NCBI GenBank assembly: GCA_035626475.1
Contig: DASPNP010000045.1
Span: 1 to 5,960, forward strand
Origin: DASPKT01 sp035626475
Lineage (GTDB): Bacteria > Pseudomonadota > Alphaproteobacteria > Azospirillales > Azospirillaceae
Direction of reading: 5' to 3'
Length of the DNA: 5,960 nucleotides
Each line of letters starts with the position of its first letter. The first letter of the stretch is position 1. This document shows, piece by piece, positions 1-4,100 of the stretch. A program made the position numbers and the translations under genes. The notes under the pieces are model-generated. The model did not search any database. It was not told the origin of the DNA and was given only the letters and a program-made list of their open reading frames with translations.

Positions 1-677
1 TGCCGACCGAGGACATCGACCGGCTGTGCGAGGCCTATATCCGCGACCATGGCGCGGTGCCGGCGCCGCTGGGCTACCGGGGCTATCCGAAGTCGACCTG
101 CATCTCGATCAACCATGTCGTCTGCCACGGCATTCCGGGCGAGAAGCGGTTCCGCGACGGCGACATCGCCAACATCGACGTGACGGTCATCCTGGACGGG
201 TGGTACGGCGACACCAGCCGCATGTACCTGATCGGCGACAATGTCCCGGTCAAGGCGCGCAAGCTGGTGGACGTCACCTACGAGGCGCTGATGCGCGGCA
301 TCAAGGTGGTGCGGCCGGGTGCCACGCTGGGCGACATCGGCTGGGCCATCCAGTCCTATGCCGAGAGCCAGCGCTTCTCGGTGGTCCGGGACTTCTGCGG
401 GCACGGGCTGGGCCGCGTCTTCCACGACGCGCCCTCGGTGCTGCATTACGGCCAGCCCGGCCAGGGCGCCGTGCTGCGCGAGGGCATGTTCTTCACCATC
501 GAGCCGATGATCAATGCCGGCCGCTTCGACGTGAAGGTGCTGGCCGACGGCTGGACCGCCGTGACCAAGGACAAGAGCCTGTCCGCCCAGTTCGAGCATT
601 CGATCGGCGTGACCAGGGACGGCTGCGAGATCTTCACCCTCTCGCCCGCCGGCCACACCAAGCCGCCCTACGCCTGA
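1..677 (+). CDS. map: Type I methionine aminopeptidase (5'-truncated)
   Basis: This enzyme removes the initiator methionine from nascent proteins in the cytoplasm, using a two-metal centre. The reading frame is open from base 3, and 224 residues are present before the TGA at 675-677. All five metal ligands of the pita-bread fold are visible: D59 (in DIANIDV), D70 (in WYGDTSR), H134 (in FCGHGLG), E167 (in TIEPM) and E198 (in FEHSIGV), numbered within the fragment. Their spacing (11, 64, 33, 31) closely matches that of E. coli Map D97/D108/H171/E204/E235. The substrate-binding histidine is in CHGIPG. By comparison about 38 to 40 N-terminal residues lie outside the window. No frameshift is seen. 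The gene ends 7 bp before the stop of a convergent small gene. Family assignment is very secure. Confidence 0.97.
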   Translation, partial: PTEDIDRLCEAYIRDHGAVPAPLGYRGYPKSTCISINHVVCHGIPGEKRFRDGDIANIDVTVILDGWYGDTSRMYLIGDNVPVKARKLVDVTYEALMRGIKVVRPGATLGDIGWAIQSYAESQRFSVVRDFCGHGLGRVFHDAPSVLHYGQPGQGAVLREGMFFTIEPMINAGRFDVKVLADGWTAVTKDKSLSAQFEHSIGVTRDGCEIFTLSPAGHTKPPYA

Positions 678-678
678 G

Positions 679-694
679 GGCGGGTCAGCCCGCC
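679..694. terminator. GC-rich hairpin across two convergent stop codons
   Basis: GGCGGG (679-684) pairs with CCCGCC (689-694) around a TCAG tetraloop. The loop contains the stop codon of the minus-strand small gene, and the stem begins two bases after the map stop. No T-tract follows on either strand, so this is not a canonical intrinsic terminator. It could slow or help end transcription in both directions, which is inference from position only. Confidence 0.25.
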
Positions 695-894
695 AGCCGC
701 TCCAGCATCGCCACCGCCTCGGGCCAGCCGCGGCGCGACGGTGCCATGGTGCGGGCCTCGTAGCGCTTCACCGCCTCGATGATCTGGTCCACCAGCGGCT
801 CCAGGCCCGCCGGCGCGGTGCGGCGCATGCTGGCGTCGTCCAGAACGCGCAGGGCCTGGCGGTATTCCTCGGGGGTGCGGATCAGGTCGGTCAT
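685..894 (-). CDS. Small hypothetical protein (69 aa), resembles the N-terminal part of HigA-like antitoxins
   Basis: This short protein has no recognised function. The ATG at 892-894 was chosen because GGAG (CTCC at 901-904 on the + strand) lies 6 nt upstream. Longer in-frame starts would add a low-complexity Arg/Gly/Pro leader with no ribosome site. The protein starts MTDLIRTPEEYRQAL and reads as a soluble, mostly helical, charged chain with no membrane segment or signal peptide. The order of features (I-R-T-x-x-x-Y-x-x-A-L near the start, then a hydrophobic helix ending in I-x-x-x-x-x-x-Y-E) recalls the N-terminal region of COG5499-type (HigA-like) antitoxins. The helix-turn-helix that follows in that family is absent, and no toxin gene lies beside it. 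The resemblance is pattern-level inference. It is transcribed alone, convergent with map and divergent from radC. Confidence 0.7.
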   Translation of the reverse strand: MTDLIRTPEEYRQALRVLDDASMRRTAPAGLEPLVDQIIEAVKRYEARTMAPSRRGWPEAVAMLERLAG

Positions 895-974
895 GGGGCG
901 CTCCGGTGGGGGAGCCGTCACCATCGCAAGCCGCGTGCCAGAGCCGGGGTCCCGGCGCCGCCTGGAATCACCGG

Positions 975-1008
975 CCAAGCGCCTGCTTTCGCTTGGGAAT
1001 CCGATTCC
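975..1008. repeat. Two adjacent palindromes in the spacer upstream of radC
   Basis: CCAAGCG (975-981) and CGCTTGG (990-996) form a perfect 7-bp inverted repeat with an 8-nt loop. They are immediately followed, and overlapped by one base, by the palindrome GGAATC-C-GATTCC (996-1008). GGAATC also occurs at 964-969. The spacer (895-1106) separates two divergent genes, so these could be operator half-sites or a leader hairpin. I do not recognise a known regulator's site. No alphaproteobacterial LexA box (GTTC-N7-GTTC) was seen. Confidence 0.4.
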
Positions 1009-1042
1009 GCCCGGCAGAAACTTCCCCGACATGCCGGCACCG

Positions 1043-1072
1043 CTGGCGGGTGCGCATCCCCGCGTCTATACT
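1043..1072 (+). promoter_or_regulatory. Possible sigma-70 promoter of radC
   Basis: TATACT at 1067-1072 matches the -10 consensus at 5 of 6 positions and lies 34 nt before the radC ATG. The best -35, CTGGCG at 1043-1048, matches only 3 of 6 with an 18-bp spacer, so the assignment rests mostly on the -10. A perfect 6-bp inverted repeat, ATACTC (1068-1073) / GAGTAT (1081-1086), overlaps the -10 and expected start site. That is where a repressor operator would sit. Confidence 0.33.
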
Positions 1073-1106
1073 CCATCCAAGAGTATGAGGAAGCGCGCCC
1101 CCACCC

Positions 1107-1856
1107 ATGAGCCGAAGCAGCGACCGCCGAGCACCGCCTGAACGGGAGGGCCCCGCATCCTCCGACGCCGCCGCGGAGGCGGAGAAGCCGCACTATCATG
1201 GCCACCGGGAGCGATTGCGCGAGCGCTTCCTGGAGACGGGGCCCGACGCGCTGCAGGATTACGAGCTGGTGGAGCTGCTGCTGTTCCAGGCCATTCCGCG
1301 CCGGGACGTGAAGCCGCTGGCCAAGGCGCTGCTGAAGCAGTTCGGCTCGCTCTGGGGCGTGGTCAACGCGCCGGTGGACAAGCTGCGCAACGACCACAAG
1401 CTGTCGGACACGGTCATCGCCGCCCTCCGGGTGGTGGGCGCCGCGGCGCTGCGCATGGCCCGGCAGGAGGTGCTGGGGCGGCCGGTGCTGTCCTCCTGGC
1501 AGAAGCTGCTGGACTACTGCGCCGGCGCCATGGCGAACGAGGCGAATGAGCAGTTCCGCCTGCTGTTCCTGGACCGCAAGAACACGCTGATCGCCGACGA
1601 GGTGCAGCAGAAGGGCACCGTCGACCACACGCCGGTCTATCCGCGCGAGGTGGTGAAGCGGGCGCTGGAGCTGGGCGCCAGCGCCATCATCCTGGTGCAC
1701 AACCACCCCTCGGGCGATCCCACCCCCTCCAAGGCGGACATCGAGATGACCCGCGCCATCGCCACCGCCGCCTCGGCACTGGGCGTGACGGTCCACGACC
1801 ACATCGTCGTCGGCAAGGGCCGCCACTTCAGCTTCAAGAGCGCCGGGATGCTGTGA
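1107..1856 (+). CDS. radC: RadC family protein (JAMM/MPN+ domain, formerly UPF0758)
   Basis: This is a complete 249-aa RadC-like protein of usual family size plus a short disordered, charged leader (about residues 1-28). Residues about 47-95 form the helix-hairpin-helix-like N-terminal region (DYELVELLLFQAIPRRDVKPL). Residues about 125-249 form the JAB/JAMM metalloprotease-like domain. A complete metal site can be read: E148 in NEQFRLLFLD, H198 and H200 in VHNHPSGD, and D211 in the TPSKAD stretch. The family's cellular role is unsettled. The original E. coli radC102 repair phenotype was traced to recG, so a DNA-repair label should be treated cautiously. The ATG at 1107 is the first in frame. 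Its nearest purine-rich site (AGGAAG, 1088-1093) is about 13 nt away, rather far, so initiation may be weak. It is a single gene, with no terminator hairpin visible directly after TGA 1854-1856. Confidence 0.95.
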   Translation: MSRSSDRRAPPEREGPASSDAAAEAEKPHYHGHRERLRERFLETGPDALQDYELVELLLFQAIPRRDVKPLAKALLKQFGSLWGVVNAPVDKLRNDHKLSDTVIAALRVVGAAALRMARQEVLGRPVLSSWQKLLDYCAGAMANEANEQFRLLFLDRKNTLIADEVQQKGTVDHTPVYPREVVKRALELGASAIILVHNHPSGDPTPSKADIEMTRAIATAASALGVTVHDHIVVGKGRHFSFKSAGML

Positions 1857-1906
1857 GGGGGCGGGACGATGCGGTGGATGCGGCGCTCCTTGACGGGCAG
1901 CGGTGG

Positions 1907-2036
1907 CGTTGTGCGTCCTTCGACAGGCTCAGGATGAGGACGTTCTTGCTGCTCCCGGCCGTTCCTTCGTCAAAGGTATCGGGAGTGCCTGGCATCTCCC
2001 GTCCCTCATCCTGAGCCTGTCGAAGGACGCAGAACG
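1907..2036. repeat. 33-bp inverted repeat of the CTTCGACAGGCTCAGGATGAG type
   Basis: The left arm 1907-1939 and right arm 2004-2036 are reverse complements with one mismatch (1911/2032). The core of 1912-1939 against 2004-2031 is perfect over 28 bp. The arms are 64 bp apart. The core, CCTTCGACAGGCTCAGGATG, belongs to a dispersed repeat that I recall as very common between genes of many high-GC proteobacteria; the recall is not a search result. In the spacer, CTCCCG (1952-1957) can pair with CGGGAG (1980-1985). The full structure could fold into a long hairpin in RNA or a cruciform in DNA. It is likely a non-autonomous repeat and may help end radC transcription. Confidence 0.85.
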
Positions 2037-2108
2037 GACCAGCCTCTCCGCTTCATCGATCACCGCTGGCTGCAACCGCTCGGTCCCGGCCGCAAGGCGA
2101 GCTCCCGC

Positions 2109-2137
2109 TTGACCGCGCGGTACCCATTGGTTCTCCT
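2109..2137 (+). promoter_or_regulatory. Possible sigma-70 promoter of the DoxX gene
   Basis: TTGACC (2109-2114, 5 of 6 to the -35 consensus) is followed after 17 bp by TCTCCT (2132-2137, 3 of 6 to the -10). The spacing is optimal and would leave a leader of about 40 nt before the ATG at 2185. The weak -10 keeps confidence low. Confidence 0.27.
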
Positions 2138-2184
2138 GTCCATCAGCGAATGCCGGATCAACCGGCGCTGCGGAGGGGGAGACG

Positions 2185-2625
2185 ATGGCGGCGGGGCGGT
2201 TCCTGTTCCTGGAGGATGTGGCGGGCGGCGGGGCGCGCCTCTCCGATGCCGGGCCGCTGCTGGTGCGGCTGCTGACCGGGGCGTTCCTGGTCTGCGGCAC
2301 CCAGGACAACATCCTCAGCGCCGAGCGCATGCAGGAGTTCGTGCATTTCCTCACCGCCAACGGCTTCGCCTGGCCTGAGTTCATGGCGCCGCTCTCGGTC
2401 TGGGCGCAGTTCCTCTGCGGCCTCTGCTTCATCCTGGGGCTGTTCGTGCGCTGGGCCGGGCTGGTGACGGCGGTGAACTTCGTCGTGGCGGTCGCCATGG
2501 TCCATTGGCAGCAGGATCTGCGCGGCTGGTGGCCGGCGGCCGTGCTGGTGGTCATCGGGATCGACCTGTTCCTGCGCGGCGGCGGGCGCTATTCGCTCGA
2601 CGCCCTGCTGGCCAGGCGCGGATAA
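2185..2625 (+). CDS. DoxX family integral membrane protein
   Basis: This 146-aa inner-membrane protein has the length and four-helix plan of the DoxX family. Hydrophobic segments lie near residues 22-38, 67-87, 91-107 and 115-131. Family-like features are RLLTGAFLVCGTQDN in the first helix, the amphipathic FVHFLTANGFAWPE stretch after it, and the helix-2/3 run LCGLCFILGLFVRWAG. DoxX was named for the small subunit of an archaeal thiosulfate:quinone oxidoreductase. Bacterial members are broadly assigned to membrane redox or envelope stress, and the substrate here cannot be read from sequence. There is no cytochrome or DoxD partner beside it. The start is fixed by GGAGG (2172-2176) 8 nt before the ATG. 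The gene is monocistronic and converges on the PRC-barrel gene, whose terminator T-run overlaps this gene's TAA. Confidence 0.87.
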   Translation: MAAGRFLFLEDVAGGGARLSDAGPLLVRLLTGAFLVCGTQDNILSAERMQEFVHFLTANGFAWPEFMAPLSVWAQFLCGLCFILGLFVRWAGLVTAVNFVVAVAMVHWQQDLRGWWPAAVLVVIGIDLFLRGGGRYSLDALLARRG

Positions 2626-2656
2626 AAAGCCGCCCGGGAGCGGGTGCTCCCGGGCG
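2624..2656 (-). terminator. Intrinsic terminator of the PRC-barrel gene
   Basis: Read on the minus strand, an 11-bp perfect GC-rich stem (2656-2646 with 2641-2631) around a 4-nt loop is followed by GGC and then TTTTT (2628-2624), a classical rho-independent terminator. It begins about 39 nt after the PRC-barrel stop at 2695. Its T-run coincides with the TAA of the convergent DoxX gene. In the + direction the same stem is followed by CCAGTTCTCT, so it would act poorly for that gene. Confidence 0.82.
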
Positions 2657-2694
2657 CCAGTTCTCTCAGGGAAAATCGTCGGTACGCGAGAACC

Positions 2695-3657
2695 TTACTT
2701 GTCGGCCTTCAGCGAGACCGAGTTCTGGTCGTACTCGTGCTTGGCCATCGCCTCGAGCTGGGCCTTGTCGCCGCCCTGCAGGACCCAGCGGTCCTGGTTC
2801 TGCGGGTCCTTGCTCAGCTTGGTCATGTCGAGGGCGACGTCCTTGTCGTTGCCTTCCAGGTCGAGGACGACCTGCTTGGCCTTGCCGCCCTTCTGGTCCA
2901 GGATCACGTCCTCGACCTCGCCGAGCTCGTTGCCCTTGGCGTCGTAGACGCTCTGGCCGATGATCTTGGCCAGGCTGTCGCCGCCCAGCGCGACCTCGCC
3001 CGCAGCGGCGCCCGTCGCGGCACCGGCGGCGCCACCCACGGCGGCGGCGGTCCGGCCGGCGGCGTCACGGGACTCGCGGGTCTCCTCGCGGGCTTCCTGG
3101 CGCGCCTCGCGGGTCTTCTCGTCAGCGTCCTTGCGGGCCTCCTGGATCTCCTTCTTCTCCTCGCGCGCGGTCGCCTGGGCCTCCTTGCGGTCCTCGCGGG
3201 CGGCCTCTTGGGTCTCCTTGCGGTCCTCACGGGCCTGCTCGCCCGCCTGGCGCTGCTCCTGCTGGCGCTCCTGGGTGGCGGCGGCGCGCTGGGTCAGGGA
3301 GGCGCGGTCGCTGCTGTACTCGAAGCCGGACATGGCGGCCAGTTGGGCGCCGTCGACGCCCTGCAGGGTCAGATTGTCGCCCTTGGCGGCCGCCTTCAGC
3401 TTGGCGGCGTCGATGGCGACGTCCTTGTCGTTGTCTTCGAGGTCGACCACGGCGTGGACCTTGCCCTGCTGGTCGAGCACCAGATCCTCGACCTCGCCGA
3501 TCTCCTTGTCCTGGGCGTCGACGATGGACTTGCCGACCAGGCCGTTCAGGCTGGTCCAGCCCGTGGGCTGCTGGCCCGGCTTGGCCGCGTCGGCCGCGAA
3601 GGCGCCGCCGGACAGCAAGGCGAGAGCGGAGACCGCTCCGATCAGGGTAGTGCGCAT
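2695..3657 (-). CDS. Secreted two-domain PRC-barrel protein with charged 11-residue-repeat helical linker
   Basis: This 320-aa protein begins with a clear signal peptide (residues 1-21, MRTTLIGAVSALALLSGGAFA, cut before ADAA), so it is probably periplasmic. Residues about 35-113 and 226-306 are two similar PRC-barrel-like domains. Both carry G-x-S-V/I-x-DA, then E-I/L-GEVEDLV/VILDQ, then a V-DLE-x-NDKDVA-D strand and a closing GFEY/KHEY. Residues 124-199 are almost entirely Arg, Glu, Lys, Gln, Asp and Ala, with 11-residue repeats (AREDRKETQEA, AREDRKEAQAT, AREEKKEIQEA). They predict a long single helix or coiled coil. A flexible Gly/Ala stretch (200-221) follows. PRC barrels are adaptor domains found in photosynthetic reaction-centre H subunits and in RimM; extracytoplasmic stand-alone forms are poorly understood. 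GGAGGG lies 6 nt before the ATG. Function is unknown; a structural or stress-related envelope role is inference. Confidence 0.93.
   Translation of the reverse strand: MRTTLIGAVSALALLSGGAFAADAAKPGQQPTGWTSLNGLVGKSIVDAQDKEIGEVEDLVLDQQGKVHAVVDLEDNDKDVAIDAAKLKAAAKGDNLTLQGVDGAQLAAMSGFEYSSDRASLTQRAAATQERQQEQRQAGEQAREDRKETQEAAREDRKEAQATAREEKKEIQEARKDADEKTREARQEAREETRESRDAAGRTAAAVGGAAGAATGAAAGEVALGGDSLAKIIGQSVYDAKGNELGEVEDVILDQKGGKAKQVVLDLEGNDKDVALDMTKLSKDPQNQDRWVLQGGDKAQLEAMAKHEYDQNSVSLKADK
3136..3234 (-). repeat. Three in-frame 33-bp tandem repeats encoding 11-residue units
   Basis: Units 3202-3234, 3169-3201 and 3136-3168 encode residues 142-152, 153-163 and 164-174 of the PRC-barrel protein. The first two units match at 28 of 33 bases; the third is more diverged but keeps the A-R-E-(D/E)-(R/K)-K-E-x-Q plan. 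Two further degenerate units continue with a one-residue slip (174-184 and 185-195, both A-R-x8-E). The pattern suggests growth of the linker by 33-bp duplication. Confidence 0.65.
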
Positions 3658-3742
3658 TTCGATCCCTCCGATTTTTACGGCGGTGCCTGAGGCCCGCCTG
3701 CATGGGAGGAACGCGCGCCGGCGGTATTTATTCCGCGCCGCT

Positions 3743-3771
3743 GATGGAAACCATCGGGATAGCCCCGATGG
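3743..3771. other. Overlapping alternative hairpins in the PRC / DUF3309 spacer
   Basis: CCATCGGG (3751-3758) pairs with CCCGATGG (3764-3771) around a 5-nt loop. The same CCATC can instead pair with an upstream GATGG (3743-3747). The two pairings exclude each other. The element lies between divergent genes, so it could fall in the leader of either transcript. No T-tract follows. The rest of the spacer (3658-3856) also contains an inverted repeat, CGCCGGG (3784-3790) / CCCGGCG (3803-3809). No RNA family is recognised. Confidence 0.35.
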
Positions 3772-3800
3772 CGAGAGGGCCTGCGCCGGGAGGAGGGTGC

Positions 3801-3826
3801 AACCCGGCGTCGTACTCCGGCGTTCC
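3801..3826 (-). promoter_or_regulatory. Possible EcfG (general stress response) promoter of the PRC-barrel gene
   Basis: On the minus strand GGAAC (3826-3822) is followed after 17 bp by GGTT (3804-3801). The alphaproteobacterial EcfG consensus is GGAAC-N16/17-CGTT, so the -35 is exact and the -10 lacks only its first base. The start site would be near 3795, giving a leader of about 135 nt before the ATG at 3657. I found no equally good element reading toward the DUF3309 gene. Confidence 0.37.
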
Positions 3827-3856
3827 TCTTGCAGTCATGGAACGAGGGAGCCCGCC

Positions 3857-4009
3857 ATGTCGACGATCCTCATCATCATCCTGGTCCTGCTGGCGCTGGG
3901 CGCGCTGCCGTCCTGGCCGCACAGCCGCTCCTGGGGCTACGGGCCCAGCGGCATCCTGGGCGTGGTCCTGCTGGTAGTGGTGGTGCTGGCGGTGTCGGGG
4001 CGCTTCTAG
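3857..4009 (+). CDS. DUF3309 family small membrane protein (50 aa)
   Basis: This tiny membrane protein is recognised by its near-complete match to the DUF3309 plan. It has a hydrophobic N-terminal helix (residues 1-17, MSTILIIILVLLALGAL), then the signature turn PSWPHSRSWGYGPSG (18-32), then a second hydrophobic helix (33-46) and a short SGRF tail. Function is unknown in the family. Members are common in alpha- and betaproteobacteria and usually are about 50 aa, as here. The ATG at 3857 is preceded by GAGGGAG (3844-3850) with 6-nt spacing, which decides the start; the open frame extends far upstream, but only as the shadow of the PRC gene. It is divergent from the PRC-barrel gene and convergent with the EAL gene. 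The shared upstream region suggests, but does not show, joint control with the PRC gene. Confidence 0.92.
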   Translation: MSTILIIILVLLALGALPSWPHSRSWGYGPSGILGVVLLVVVVLAVSGRF

Positions 4010-4011
4010 CC

Positions 4012-4088
4012 GTCGCATTGCCCCTGCGGCTCCATGCGACCTACGGGGGCAAGCGCCGTAGGTCGCATGGAGCGGAGCGCAATGCGAC
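4012..4088. repeat. REPIN-like pair of inverted REP units between convergent genes
   Basis: Two copies of one element face each other. Unit B (4056-4088, + strand) begins CCGTAGGTCGCATGGAGC and ends CAATGCGAC; unit A (4012-4046) is the same on the minus strand, differing only in the 6-8 nt centre. Each unit shows the REP plan: a GTAG tetranucleotide (4058-4061 for B, 4044-4041 for A) followed by a hairpin closed by GTCGCAT / ATGCGAC. Together they form an 18-bp perfect stem (4029-4046 with 4056-4073, 9-nt loop) and an outer 10-bp stem (4012-4021 with 4079-4088). REP units of this type are mobilised by RAYT transposases, and none is encoded here. The position, 2 bp after the DUF3309 stop and 12 bp before the EAL stop, suggests it also acts as a bidirectional transcription end or mRNA stabiliser. 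Confidence 0.82.
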
Positions 4089-4100
4089 TTGGGGCGAGGC

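Larger units (their letters stand above)
1857..2184. other. Gene-free 328-bp interval between radC and the DoxX gene
   Basis: I see no credible gene here. An open frame at 1903-2112 is produced by the repeat arms and contains the peptides LRQAQDE and LSLSKDAE. These are typical false translations of this repeat type, and the frame has no ribosome site. The interval holds the inverted repeat at 1907-2036, and downstream of it a possible promoter and a strong ribosome site (GGAGG at 2172-2176) that belong to the DoxX gene. Confidence 0.75.

Noticed and set aside
26..763. 245-aa Arg-rich plus-strand open frame over map
   Set aside because: It is an out-of-frame shadow of map with extreme Arg/Gly/Pro content.
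895..1032. N-terminal extension of the 69-aa protein to an ATG at 1032 or 924
   Set aside because: The added residues are low-complexity Arg/Gly/Pro and neither start has a ribosome site, whereas the ATG at 892-894 has GGAG at 6 nt.
918..1826. 302-aa minus-strand open frame rich in His, Arg and Gly
   Set aside because: It is antisense to radC, whose full family motifs are on the + strand; composition is typical of a high-GC shadow frame.
1903..2112. 69-aa open frame in the radC-DoxX gap
   Set aside because: It is made by translating the inverted-repeat arms (LRQAQDE, LSLSKDAE); there is no ribosome site and such peptides are a known artefact of this repeat type.
3130..3260. Regular repeats as a possible CRISPR array
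   Set aside because: The units are contiguous, in frame and coding, without unique spacers.
2644..3690. 348-aa plus-strand open frame rich in Leu, Gly and Ala
   Set aside because: It is the complement of the PRC-barrel gene, which has a signal peptide, domains, ribosome site and terminator; the Leu/Gly/Ala repeats mirror the Glu/Arg linker.
3708..3732. GGAAC reading rightward as an EcfG promoter for the DUF3309 gene
   Set aside because: At 16-17 bp spacing the downstream bases are TATT/ATTC, with no GTT, so only the -35 half matches.
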